A stretch of 64,000 nt of DNA from Mesorhizobium loti (GTDB lineage: Bacteria > Pseudomonadota > Alphaproteobacteria > Rhizobiales > Rhizobiaceae): contig AP017605.1 of assembly GCA_002356515.1 (NCBI GenBank), positions 2,046,001 through 2,110,000 on the forward strand, in the 5' to 3' direction. The notes beneath the pieces are model-generated. The model saw nothing but the letters and a program-made list of their open reading frames with translations. It did not search any database and was not told the DNA's origin. This document shows, in pieces, positions 44,013 to 52,822 of the stretch (its first letter is position 1; each line of letters opens with the position of its first letter). The position numbers were made by a program, and so were the translations under genes.

Positions 44013-46022
44013 TCAGGCGAAATCGCGCCTGATGCGCTGACTTGCCGAGGCGCTGTGGACGAGCGTGCCCCGTTCTCGCGCCTCGAGCCGCCAACTCAGG
44101 TTGAAATGGGTCTCGTCTGCCGTCAGTTCGGTGACTGCGGTCGCTTCGGTGTCGGCGTCGCCACTGGCGATCGCCCAGCGATATTCGGTGACGAGTTTCG
44201 CCGACAACGGATCGTCGGCACGGATGCTCATCGTGTCGCAGTTGGCCGAGGACACGGTGATGCCGCGATCGTCAAAGCGTCGGCGTCCATGGTCGGAGGT
44301 CAGCGCGATGGTCTGCACGCCCGAGCCGACATCCTCGGTGACGATGCGGCGGTCGAAGCCCTCTTCCAGCGTCGTGGTCGGAACCGGCGGCGCGGTTTCA
44401 GCCGGCTCGAAACGGACATCGCGATCGCGTTCCGACGGCGGCCGCACCGGCAGCATCACCGTGCTGTCACCGGCCACGACCGATAGCGTCGCCAATTTGG
44501 GTTGCGGCCACAGGATCGGCCAGTGCTGGTTGGCCAGCGCCAGCCGGATGCGATGGCCCTTGGGCACGGTGCGGGCGAAATCGTTGAGCTTCAGCCGCAC
44601 GCGAAACGGCGTTCCGACCGGACACGGGGTGGGATGCTCATGGCTGTCGCGGTGGCTGAGATTGAGCACGCCATAAGTCATAAGCGCCGAAGTGCCGTCG
44701 GGATAGACATCGCAGAGTCGGGCGGCGAGATTGACATGCGGCTGGTCGACGCTGATCAGCAGATCAAGCTCGGGCGCGCCGAGCAAGGTCAGGTCATCGT
44801 CGAGCGGCAACGTGTCGAAGCCCAGCGCCATCCCGTCCTCGCGGCGCTGGTCGATGGGCATGTCAGGACAGGAGCCTCCATAGCCGCCCCAGCGGCCGCA
44901 ATCACGGCCGGCGGTGGCTGGCGAGCGGACGGACAGCGTGGCACCCGGTACTGCCTGACCACTGAGACCGGTGGCGTTCAGATGCAAGGCGCGGCGCTCG
45001 ATGCGCGGCGATGGCCACTGGTCCTCGGCGGCCCAGTCGCCGGCATGGTCAGGCAGATAATAAGGCTGCGGGCGTTCCTCGCCGGTGATCCAGACGCGGT
45101 AGAGCGGCTCATCCATGATGCCGGTGTCTTCGCCGACGAGCCAGTGGCGCCACCAGCGCAGCGCCTCCTGCAGATAGCCGATCAGCGGCCCCGGCGCGCC
45201 GCGGCAGGGATAGGCATGCGACCACGGCCCGACGATGCCGAGTTTTGGACCCGGCAGATGTTCGAGCAGGCGCGGCACGAAGTTGGAATAGCTGTCCTCC
45301 CAGCCGCAGACAGCCATCACGGCGCATTCGATTGCGGAATGATCCTCGCAAACGGAGCCTTGTCGCCAGTAATCGTCGCGGCGCTGATGCGCGAGCCAGA
45401 CCTCCGACAGCGAACGTGTCGCTCCGAGCCGGTTCATCCACATGGCGCGCCAGGCATCGCCGACGATCTGTGGGTCGGGCGCCATCGCCTTCTTCACCAG
45501 CATGAAGTTCGACCACATCTCCTGCTCGGTCAGCAGCGCGCCGCCCATATAGTGGATGTCGTCGGCGTAGCGGTCGTCGGTGGCGCAGTTTGTGATGATG
45601 GCTTTCAGGGCCGGTGGCCGCCGCGCCGCGACCTGCAGCGCGTTGAAGCCGCCCCAGGAAATGCCGGTCATGCCGACATTGCCGTTGCACCAGGGCTGGG
45701 CCGCCAGATGAGCGATGATCTCGCAGGCGTCTTCCTGTTCGCGCGGCAGATATTCGTCGGCGAGATCGCCGTGGGAATCGCCCGAACCCCTGATGTCGAT
45801 GCGCGCGCAGGCAATGCCGTGACCGGCAAGCCAGGGGTGGATGTCGATGTCGCGCGCCACCGTGCCGTCGCGGCGGCGGTAAGGCACCATCTCGACGACG
45901 ACCGGCACCTTGCCCTCTGTGCGCGGACGCCAAAGCGTCGCGGCAATGCGGGTGCCGTCGGCCAGCGCGATCCACAGCGGATCCACGGTTTCGACAGCAA
46001 AGGGAAACTCGGTTCGTACCAC
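44013..46022 (-). CDS. CocE/NonD-type alpha/beta hydrolase
   Basis: A protein of about 669 residues resembling CocE esterases and X-prolyl dipeptidyl peptidases. WIALADGTRIAATLWRP opens the catalytic domain, GMTGISWGGFNA holds the nucleophile Ser, and GPWSHAYP the catalytic His; the last third is the jelly-roll domain of this family. No signal peptide is visible, so it is probably cytosolic and acts after import. The GTG at 46022 is the best start, 14 bases inside the palindrome at 46036-46073; no strong ribosome binding site is seen. As first gene of the transporter operon it likely cleaves an imported ester or amide. Confidence 0.87.
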   Translation of the reverse strand: MVRTEFPFAVETVDPLWIALADGTRIAATLWRPRTEGKVPVVVEMVPYRRRDGTVARDIDIHPWLAGHGIACARIDIRGSGDSHGDLADEYLPREQEDACEIIAHLAAQPWCNGNVGMTGISWGGFNALQVAARRPPALKAIITNCATDDRYADDIHYMGGALLTEQEMWSNFMLVKKAMAPDPQIVGDAWRAMWMNRLGATRSLSEVWLAHQRRDDYWRQGSVCEDHSAIECAVMAVCGWEDSYSNFVPRLLEHLPGPKLGIVGPWSHAYPCRGAPGPLIGYLQEALRWWRHWLVGEDTGIMDEPLYRVWITGEERPQPYYLPDHAGDWAAEDQWPSPRIERRALHLNATGLSGQAVPGATLSVRSPATAGRDCGRWGGYGGSCPDMPIDQRREDGMALGFDTLPLDDDLTLLGAPELDLLISVDQPHVNLAARLCDVYPDGTSALMTYGVLNLSHRDSHEHPTPCPVGTPFRVRLKLNDFARTVPKGHRIRLALANQHWPILWPQPKLATLSVVAGDSTVMLPVRPPSERDRDVRFEPAETAPPVPTTTLEEGFDRRIVTEDVGSGVQTIALTSDHGRRRFDDRGITVSSANCDTMSIRADDPLSAKLVTEYRWAIASGDADTEATAVTELTADETHFNLSWRLEARERGTLVHSASASQRIRRDFA

Positions 46023-46361
46023 GGCAGGTACCCGTAAATGCTCTTGTTGAACGTTCGTACAACAAGAGCATTTGCAGCGCAATCCCGCTTCACCTTTTTG
46101 ATGTCGAAAGCGAACCGTTCTTCGACGGCCATGCGGCGGCGTTAGACTTTCAGGTCGGGGAGAAGCCGGTCCATCATCAACCCCAGGACACCCAGCGGGC
46201 ATGGCTTCGCCATCGAACCGCATCCACGAACGGTCCGAAGGCTCTGCAGAAATCGGATAGCCGGACCTACTTTTTTCATCTTGCAAATTTTGTTTCTTGG
46301 CATCTGCTGTTACTTGGCGTCGCATGCCAGCGGCAGCTGTGCCTTCAATCAGGAACTTCCG
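46023..46361. other. 339-base divergent gap between hydrolase and aminotransferase genes
   Basis: It holds the long palindrome at 46036-46073 next to the hydrolase start. The remainder carries no ORF that I trust. An AT-richer patch at 46268-46300 (T-run, then TTGCAAATTTTGTT) before the aminotransferase could be its promoter, but no standard spacing is met. Confidence 0.5.
46036..46073. promoter_or_regulatory. long palindromic operator before the hydrolase-transporter operon (site 2)
   Basis: Fourteen-base perfect arms, AAATGCTCTTGTTG and CAACAAGAGCATTT, flank the core AACGTTCGTA. The inner 22 bases are the reverse complement of those in the site at 30861-30886 apart from one base. It ends 13 bases before the GTG start of the hydrolase gene, so bound repressor would block transcription start or ribosome access. 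Confidence 0.78.
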
Positions 46362-47576
46362 ATGACGATCCAGAGCAAATTCAGCGGCCTCGGCACCGAT
46401 GCCGCACCCGGACAGGAGGTCCGCCAGCTGGCCGGCGGCATCGACACGATGTTGCGCGGTGACGCGATCGGCGGGCGGCCGGTGGACTTTTCGCATGGCG
46501 ACGTCGACGCATTCACGCCGACGCCCGGCTCGTTCGAGGTCTTTTCAGCCGGTGTCGATGCCGGCGGCAAGCAGGCCTACACCGAATATCGCGGCGATCT
46601 CGGCATTCGCGAAGAACTCGCCGGGCGGCTCGCAGGTTTCACCGGAGCGCCTGTTGATGCCCGTGACGGAATGATCATCACGCCCGGCACCCAGGGTGCC
46701 CTGTTCCTGGCCGTCGCCTCGACCGTGTCGCGGGGCGACAAGGTGGCGATCGTCCAGCCCGATTATTTTGCCAACCGCAAACTGGTGGAATTCTGCGAAG
46801 GCGAAATGCTGCCCGTGCGCATGGACTATGCGACGGCCGAAGGCCGCTCGGGCCTCGACCTCAGCCAGCTGGAAGATGCGTTCAAATCGGGCGCCAAAAT
46901 CTTCCTGTTCTCGAACCCCAACAACCCGGCAGGCGTCGTCTACTCCCGCGAAGAGATCGAGACGATTGCCGCTCTGGCAAGCCGGTACAACGCCACCGTC
47001 ATCGTCGATCAGCTCTACGCCCGTCTCCTCTACGCAGGCGTGGACTACACCCACTTGCGCGCGCAACAGCTGGATGCGGAAAACATCGTCACCATCATGG
47101 GACCGTCCAAGACGGAATCGCTCAGCGGCTATCGGCTTGGGGTGGCTTTCGGGTCGAAAGAAATCATTGCCCGGATGGAGAAGCTGCAGGCGATCGTGTC
47201 GCTACGCGCCGGCGGCTATAGCCAGGCCGTTCTGCGCACATGGTTCGACGAACCGACCGGCTGGATGGAGCAGCGCATTCGCCAGCACCAGGCGATCCGC
47301 GATGATCTTTTGAAGGTTTTCCGCGCGACGCAAGGCATCCAGGTCCGCACGACCGAAGCGGGCAGCTACATTTTTCCGGCCCTGCCCCGTCTGTCCGTCA
47401 CAGCTGGTGATTTTGTCCGCATCCTGCGCCTGCAGGCAGGCGTCATCGTGACGCCTGGAACGGAGTTCAGCCCGTTCTCCGAAAGCAGCGTGCGCCTGAA
47501 CTTTTCGCAGGACCACGCCGCCGCCGTTGCCGCCTGCGAGCGCCTGGTGGCTCTCGCCGACCGGTACCGCGCATAA
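46362..47576 (+). CDS. class I/II PLP-dependent aminotransferase
   Basis: A 404-residue fold-type I aminotransferase. The cofactor Lys lies in GPSKTESLSGYRLGVAF, LFSNPNNPAGVVYS is the conserved NPNNPTG segment and VIVDQLYARLLY holds the Asp (usually D-x-x-Y) that pairs with the pyridine nitrogen. VRLNFS near the end holds the substrate-carboxylate Arg. It lies between the hydrolase-transporter operon and the sarcosine oxidase genes, with which it converges. The substrate is unknown; an amino acid made in the same pathway would fit. Confidence 0.92.
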   Translation: MTIQSKFSGLGTDAAPGQEVRQLAGGIDTMLRGDAIGGRPVDFSHGDVDAFTPTPGSFEVFSAGVDAGGKQAYTEYRGDLGIREELAGRLAGFTGAPVDARDGMIITPGTQGALFLAVASTVSRGDKVAIVQPDYFANRKLVEFCEGEMLPVRMDYATAEGRSGLDLSQLEDAFKSGAKIFLFSNPNNPAGVVYSREEIETIAALASRYNATVIVDQLYARLLYAGVDYTHLRAQQLDAENIVTIMGPSKTESLSGYRLGVAFGSKEIIARMEKLQAIVSLRAGGYSQAVLRTWFDEPTGWMEQRIRQHQAIRDDLLKVFRATQGIQVRTTEAGSYIFPALPRLSVTAGDFVRILRLQAGVIVTPGTEFSPFSESSVRLNFSQDHAAAVAACERLVALADRYRA

Positions 47577-47615
47577 GCAGCGGAACGACCCGCGCGGGAA
47601 CCAGGCGGGGCCGAA

Positions 47616-48290
47616 CTATTCAGCGGCGTGAAGAGCCGCGAATTGAAAGCCGGAATTCGTCCCCGCCGCGGTCTCCGTCAGGACATCCAGCGCAAACGCC
47701 GCCGAGGCGATGTCGATGAAGATGTCGTAGGACACCGCACCGAACCGGTCGAAGCGGGCCACCACCGCGTCCAGATGCAAGGCGCGGGTCTGCGCGAGAT
47801 CGCCGGGCTTCAGGCTTTCCGGCCTCAGGTCGGCCATCGAAATCCGCCGCATCAGCGCGGGCGCCGCGGGGCCCGATATCACGAACCACGCCCACCCTTC
47901 GTCGCGATAGGCGTCATATCCCTTGGAGGAAAGCTCACTGTCGTGCCAGGCCTTGCGCAGGTCGCGCAACCGCGCACCGCCGACGCCGGGAGGTGCGGCC
48001 AGCAGCACCTCCTGCTGGCCAAGTCGCAGCACGGATGTACCGCAAGACAAGGTAAGGGCGGTGTTCACCGCCTCCGGCAGGGACAGGCCTGCTTCAGCGA
48101 GCCAGGCAAGCGTACCGGGGCCACGCAGCCCGAAGCGTTCGGTGTGCGTGCAATCGAAAACGACGTTCTCATTGGCTCTGAGGGGACCATCCTTCCGGCT
48201 CAGGCGGTGGGCGATGGCATTGCGGCGTAAGCTCGGATCGACATGGCCGGAATGCCCGATCGATGTCCCGCTATGGCTGATCGGGGCCAT
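47616..48290 (-). CDS. soxG: sarcosine oxidase gamma subunit
   Basis: A 224-residue protein of the SoxG family, identified mainly from its place after soxA and from segments such as GLRGPGTLAWLAEAG, WFVISGPAAPALMRRIS and FGAVSYDIFIDIASAAFALDVL, which resemble the folate-binding GcvT-like fold. The gamma subunit completes the heterotetramer that oxidises sarcosine to glycine and passes the C1 unit to tetrahydrofolate. One base separates its ATG from the soxA stop. Confidence 0.87.
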   Translation of the reverse strand: MAPISHSGTSIGHSGHVDPSLRRNAIAHRLSRKDGPLRANENVVFDCTHTERFGLRGPGTLAWLAEAGLSLPEAVNTALTLSCGTSVLRLGQQEVLLAAPPGVGGARLRDLRKAWHDSELSSKGYDAYRDEGWAWFVISGPAAPALMRRISMADLRPESLKPGDLAQTRALHLDAVVARFDRFGAVSYDIFIDIASAAFALDVLTETAAGTNSGFQFAALHAAE

Positions 48291-48291
48291 C

Positions 48292-51186
48292 CTACATCTC
48301 CTGCCGTTTGTTCTCTGGATCATAGAAAGGCGTGGGCACCACGTTGGCCCGCACTTCCTTGCCGCACAGGCCGCGTATACGGAGGCTGGATCCTGGCGTC
48401 GCGTCGCGCGGGTCGGCATAGGCCAGCCCGATCCATTTGCCCAGTGTCGGCGAAAAGCAGGTCGAGGTGACGAAGCCCACCGGGCGTCCGTCCCGGAACA
48501 CGAGGCAGGATTCCGCCAGCCGGATGCCGTGGCCGTCGGGCAGTTCGAAGCCGCAAAGCTTGCGCTTCAGGCCCAGCCTGCCGCGTGCCTCGATGGCAGT
48601 CTTGCCGACATATCGGACCTTGGCTTTCGACAGCGCCCATCCCATGCCGAGCTCGTCCGGCGTCGACAGCGCGTCGGTATCCTGGCCGATGATGATGTGC
48701 CCCTTTTCCAGACGGAGGATGCGCGAGGCTTCCAGCCCATAGGGCTGCAGACCATAAGGCGCCCCCACCTCCAGCAGTTTTCGCCAAAGCGCCGCGCCGA
48801 AGGATTGCGGCACGTGCAGCTCATAGCTCAGCTCGCCGGTGAAGCCGATGCGCATGATGCGGACCGGACACCCGCCGATCACGCCGCCGCGGCCGTTGAG
48901 ATAGGGAAAACCGTCCGGAGAGAGATCGATGTCGCCGCCCAGCGCCTCGAGCACCTTGCGCGCCGAAGGGCCGGTGACATTGATGGCGGCGAAGGCGGCG
49001 GTGACGTTCTGGATATCGACCCGCATGCCCCATTGCGTGTTCGCGAACAGCATGTCGGTGAAGACGCGGGCGACGGCGCCGGTGGTGGCGGTCACGTAGA
49101 ATTCGCTCTCGGACAGGCGGAAAGCCACGCCGTCATCGATGACCGATCCCATGTCGTTCAGCATCAGGCAGTAGCGCACGCGCCCCACCGGCTGCCTGGC
49201 ATGCGCCATCGTATAGATGCGGTCGAGGAAAGCGCCGGCATCCGGCCCCCGGATCGCCAGCTTGCCCAGGGTCGAGACATCAAGCATGCCGACCTTATTG
49301 CGCACCAGCGTGACCTCGTCGGAGATCGTCTTGCGGACATCGCGATCTCCGCCGTAATGCAGCGGTCGCCACCACGCGCCGACCGGTGTCAGCTTCGCTG
49401 CGCCCGCAACATGTTCGGCGTGGATTGCCGTATGCCGGTACGGCACATGGTTCGGGCCGGCCAGCAGTCCCAGTTTCTCCGGACCGAAGGGCGGCCGCGA
49501 TGTGGTGATGCCAACCTCGCCCACCGTGCGGCCCGTTTCCGCCGCGACGATCCTGGCCGTTGCCAAGGCGGAATGCCGTCCCTGCGACGGCCCCATGCCG
49601 ACAGTGGAATAGCGCTTCACCAGCTCAAGGTCGCTATAGCCGTCGCTGACGGCGTTCTTGATGTCCTTGACCTGCAGGTCCTCGTCGAAATCCACGAAGT
49701 CCCGCCCCTTGACGTGGGCGGAGAGCGGCTGAAAATGGTTCATCCCTGCCGCGCCGGTATCCGGGATGACAGCCGGCAAGTCGACATCATGACCCACCCC
49801 GCGCACCGCGGCCGCGCCCGCGATCTCGCCGCTGCGCAGCACCGAGCTCAGCTCGAAATAGCCTGCCGCGGAACCGGCGACATGAAATGCCTCCGGCAGA
49901 TTGCTCAGCACGAATTGCCGGCTGGTCTCGTCAAATCCGAGCTTCGCGCCGGCATGCAGCGGCAGCTGGTAAGACGGCGTGTAGCCGGCGGCGACGACGA
50001 GATGATCGCACTCCAGCAGCTCCGTGCCATGCTCGGGCGTGCTGAAGCGGATGGCTCGGACATGGCGATTGCCCGCGCTCCCCAACGCTTCCGTCACGGT
50101 GACATTCCAGATGATCCGGACGCCGCGCTCGACGAGGTGTTTCGCGATGGGATTGCCGGACGCATCGGCAGTGGGGTCGAGAACGGCGACCAGCGGCACG
50201 CCTGCGTCGAGAAGGTCGAGGGCCGCGAGATATCCGTCCCGGTTGCCGGCAAAGACCACGGCGCGCCGGCCAGGGCGAACCGCATAGTGGCGCATCAGCC
50301 TCTGCGCCGCCGACGACAGGAGGATGCCCGGCAGGTCGTTGTTGCGGAACACCAAGGGCTGTTCATGCGACCCCGCGGCCACCACGACCTGTTTGGCGCG
50401 AACACGGTAGAGCGTCTCGCCCTGCAGCACCGGAAGCCAGTTGTCGGCGAACCAGCCATTGCAGGTCGCATTGGTCAGCACCCGCAGATTGCCGAGCTTT
50501 TCGGCAGCGTCGCGCAGAGCCTGCAAAGTCGCCTCCGCCTCTGCCGTCTCGAGCCCGAAGCGCGCATAGGTCAATGCGCCGCCGATTTCCGGGTTCAAAT
50601 CGACCAGCAGCACCTGCGCACCCGCCTCGGCGGCCTTGATGGCGGCCGAAAGCCCGGCCGGGCCAGCGCCGACGACCAGCACGTCGGTGTGCAGATTTTC
50701 CCTGATGTAATGGCCATGACCGGCGGCTGGATCGACCTTGCCGAGACCGGCCGATCTGCGGATCATCGGCTCCCAGAATTTGAGCCAGCTCTTCGCGCCG
50801 GGGCCAAAGAAGCTGCGATAGTAGAACCCGACCGGCATGAAACGGCCCAGCCTGTCGAGCACGGCACCGCGGTCGCGCTCGGCGGTTCCGTTGACGTTCT
50901 GGGCCGTGACCTTCAACCCTTCGGCGATCGGCCGCAGATCGGCCCGCACATTCGGCTCGTCCGGCAGTTGCACCAGCGTGTTGGCGTCCTGCCCGGCCAT
51001 GGTCAGGATGCCGCGAGGACGGTGGTACTTGAAGGAGCGCGACAGGATCCAGCGATCGCTGCCGGCCATGGCCGAGGCAATGCAGTCGCCGGCGAAACCT
51101 TCGAGCGTTCGGCGGTCGAAATCAAAACGGATTTTCCGGGTGCGATCGAGGCGCGATCCCCAGGGATGCGGCAGCCGTTCGGTCAT
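48292..51186 (-). CDS. soxA: sarcosine oxidase alpha subunit
   Basis: A 964-residue protein of full family length. Order of domains: an N-terminal 2Fe-2S-ferredoxin-like part (SRSFKYHRPRGILTMAGQDAN), an NAD-binding Rossmann domain (VLVVGAGPAGLSAAIKAAE) and a C-terminal GcvT-like folate domain (from GAWWRPLHYGG, with GKLAIRGPDAGAFLDRIYT and IGFTGELSYELHVP). In the heterotetramer the C-terminal part binds tetrahydrofolate and captures the formaldehyde-level carbon. Dimethylglycine or another N-methyl amino acid dehydrogenase of the same build is an alternative. Confidence 0.93.
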   Translation of the reverse strand: MTERLPHPWGSRLDRTRKIRFDFDRRTLEGFAGDCIASAMAGSDRWILSRSFKYHRPRGILTMAGQDANTLVQLPDEPNVRADLRPIAEGLKVTAQNVNGTAERDRGAVLDRLGRFMPVGFYYRSFFGPGAKSWLKFWEPMIRRSAGLGKVDPAAGHGHYIRENLHTDVLVVGAGPAGLSAAIKAAEAGAQVLLVDLNPEIGGALTYARFGLETAEAEATLQALRDAAEKLGNLRVLTNATCNGWFADNWLPVLQGETLYRVRAKQVVVAAGSHEQPLVFRNNDLPGILLSSAAQRLMRHYAVRPGRRAVVFAGNRDGYLAALDLLDAGVPLVAVLDPTADASGNPIAKHLVERGVRIIWNVTVTEALGSAGNRHVRAIRFSTPEHGTELLECDHLVVAAGYTPSYQLPLHAGAKLGFDETSRQFVLSNLPEAFHVAGSAAGYFELSSVLRSGEIAGAAAVRGVGHDVDLPAVIPDTGAAGMNHFQPLSAHVKGRDFVDFDEDLQVKDIKNAVSDGYSDLELVKRYSTVGMGPSQGRHSALATARIVAAETGRTVGEVGITTSRPPFGPEKLGLLAGPNHVPYRHTAIHAEHVAGAAKLTPVGAWWRPLHYGGDRDVRKTISDEVTLVRNKVGMLDVSTLGKLAIRGPDAGAFLDRIYTMAHARQPVGRVRYCLMLNDMGSVIDDGVAFRLSESEFYVTATTGAVARVFTDMLFANTQWGMRVDIQNVTAAFAAINVTGPSARKVLEALGGDIDLSPDGFPYLNGRGGVIGGCPVRIMRIGFTGELSYELHVPQSFGAALWRKLLEVGAPYGLQPYGLEASRILRLEKGHIIIGQDTDALSTPDELGMGWALSKAKVRYVGKTAIEARGRLGLKRKLCGFELPDGHGIRLAESCLVFRDGRPVGFVTSTCFSPTLGKWIGLAYADPRDATPGSSLRIRGLCGKEVRANVVPTPFYDPENKRQEM

Positions 51187-51187
51187 C

Positions 51188-51439
51188 TCAGGCAGGCTTT
51201 CGATTGGGGAGATAAGTGGCCAGGATCTGGTCGCTGACGGTATGGCGTTCGGCGATCAGCATGGTGTTGGACGGTGTGTGCCGCCACCACTCCCGCATCA
51301 CGCCAAGCGGGTTCTCGGCGTAGAACAGGGCGTCGATCAGTTGCTCGGGCTCATCGGCGCTGGCCGCGCGGACCGGTCCGAGATACTGGAATTCGGTGAT
51401 GTTGCGTGGCCCGTTCACCGGGCAGGTCAAAAGCTTCAT
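51188..51439 (-). CDS. soxD: sarcosine oxidase delta subunit, zinc site apparently lost
   Basis: An 83-residue SoxD protein with the family pattern CPxxGPRNxxEFxYxG, and REWWRHTPSNTML in the second half. In the known delta subunit zinc is held by C6, C9, H59 and C63; here the first motif reads CPVNG, with Asn for the second Cys, and HTPSN has Asn for the later Cys. So the zinc site seems absent. An in-frame GTG at 51448 is the alternative start. It lies 12 bases after the soxB stop. Confidence 0.88.
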   Translation of the reverse strand: MKLLTCPVNGPRNITEFQYLGPVRAASADEPEQLIDALFYAENPLGVMREWWRHTPSNTMLIAERHTVSDQILATYLPNRKPA

Positions 51440-51451
51440 CGGGAACACTCG

Positions 51452-52693
51452 TCAGTGGCTGGCGGCCGTGGCGCCCATTTCGTTCAGCAGCGCGAAGCTG
51501 TCGAACCGGCTGAGGTCGAATGGTTTCAGGACATCGGGCACGCGCCCGGTGGCGATGGTCTCGGCCATGCGCTTGCCGGCCACGGGCGTCGCCTTGAAGC
51601 CCCAGGTCCCCCAGCCGCAGTCCAGCCAGTAGTTCCGCAACGGCGAGGCGCCCATGATCGGGCTGTAATCCGGCGTCATGTCGGTAATCCCCGCCCATTG
51701 CCGCAGCAGCTTGACCTTGTGCAGGAAGGGGAAGAGGTGCAGCGCGCCTTCGGCGAGATGTTCCTTCTGGTCGAGCGTCGAGCGCGTCGAGGCCAGTTGG
51801 TAGGGATCTGAGCCGCCGCCGATGACGATCTCGCCACGCGAGGACTGCACCAGGTAGGTGTGCAGATTGGCGGATGAGACGAGGATGTCGAGGAACGGCT
51901 TCAGCGGCTGCGTCACCATCGCCTGCAGCGGGAAGCAGCGGATCGGCAGCCGGATGCCCGCCATGGCGGCGACCTGGCCATTGAGTCCGCCGACGGCCTG
52001 CAGCACCTGGCCTGCGGCAATCGTGCCGCGGTTCGTCCTGACATGGGTGACCCGGTCGCCCGCCTGCTCGAAGCCGATCACCTCGGTGCGCTGGTGGATC
52101 TCCACGCCGCGCGCGCCGGCATGCCTGGCATAGCCCCAGGCCACGGCATCATGGCGGGCAGTGCCGCCATCGGCATGCCAGAGCCCGCCCATCACCTCGT
52201 GCTGACCGCCAAGATCGAGGTTGAGATGCGGGCAAAGTTCCTTCACCGTCTGGACATCGACCACTTCGATCCTTGTGCCCATATGCTTGCCCATCTCGGC
52301 ACGCAGATGGAAACTGCGCAGCGTCGCCTCGGAATGCGCGAGCGTCAGCTGCCCGCGCTGCGAAAACATGACGTTGAAGCCGAGATCCCGCGACATCGTC
52401 TCGAACAGCTCGACGCCTTCCTTGTAGAAGCGGACCGATTCCTCGGTCATGTAATTGGAGCGGATCGTGGTGGTGTTGCGCGCCGTGTTGCCACCGGCGA
52501 GATAGCCCTTTTCGAGCACGGCGACGTTGCGGATGCCATGCACATTGGACAAATAGTAAGCCGCCGCGAGACCATGACCGCCGCCGCCGATGATCACCAC
52601 ATCGTAGGATCGTTTCAGGTCTGGCGTCGGAGGGATGTCGCGAAAGGGAACATGCCTGGAACGCAGGCCGTATTTCAGCAGAGAGAAAGGCAT
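51452..52693 (-). CDS. soxB: sarcosine oxidase beta subunit
   Basis: A 413-residue DAO-type flavoprotein. The FAD-binding motif GGGGHGLAAAYYL and the VLEKGYLAGGNTARNTT segment are typical of SoxB, where an FMN is also covalently bound at the alpha-beta interface. WAGITDMTPDYSPIMG near the end is family-typical. It oxidises the N-methyl group at FAD. As first gene of the leftward soxBDAG order, it is divergent from a LysR gene. Confidence 0.95.
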   Translation of the reverse strand: MPFSLLKYGLRSRHVPFRDIPPTPDLKRSYDVVIIGGGGHGLAAAYYLSNVHGIRNVAVLEKGYLAGGNTARNTTTIRSNYMTEESVRFYKEGVELFETMSRDLGFNVMFSQRGQLTLAHSEATLRSFHLRAEMGKHMGTRIEVVDVQTVKELCPHLNLDLGGQHEVMGGLWHADGGTARHDAVAWGYARHAGARGVEIHQRTEVIGFEQAGDRVTHVRTNRGTIAAGQVLQAVGGLNGQVAAMAGIRLPIRCFPLQAMVTQPLKPFLDILVSSANLHTYLVQSSRGEIVIGGGSDPYQLASTRSTLDQKEHLAEGALHLFPFLHKVKLLRQWAGITDMTPDYSPIMGASPLRNYWLDCGWGTWGFKATPVAGKRMAETIATGRVPDVLKPFDLSRFDSFALLNEMGATAASH

Positions 52694-52785
52694 GGTTTCC
52701 TGCGGTTCAGCGGCTGGGAATGGACGTCAGAAAACCCGCCACGCGGACCTGGCGCAAGAAATCGTTCTTTACCCAGTGACCTCGT

Positions 52786-52804
52786 TTTCGTAATGCATGA
52801 GAAA
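52786..52804. promoter_or_regulatory. LysR-type T-N11-A box in the sox/LysR gap
   Basis: TTTC-N11-GAAA fits the LysR box (T-N11-A with dyad ends). A wider inverted repeat GACCTC (52778-52783) / GAGGTC (52812-52817) frames it. It lies between divergent soxB and the LysR gene and overlaps the ribosome-binding area of the latter, as expected for autoregulation. Confidence 0.42.
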
Positions 52805-52822
52805 CCTGAATGAGGTCTCTCC

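Noticed and set aside
42930..44486. A 518-codon plus-strand frame opposite the DppB-like permease
   Set aside because: Composition is repetitive in Asp, Gly, Gln, Arg and His, as expected for the reverse complement of membrane-protein codons; the permease is clear on the other strand.
46023..46496. A longer hydrolase start extending to 46496
   Set aside because: The extra 150 or so residues run through the palindrome, are rich in Arg and Cys, and precede the normal CocE-type start; the GTG at 46022 fits the family.
47923..51237. A 1104-codon open frame on the plus strand opposite soxA and soxG
   Set aside because: It is the antisense shadow of high-GC coding DNA. The translation is rich in Arg, Gln, His and Asp without any domain pattern, while the minus strand encodes a full sarcosine oxidase alpha subunit.
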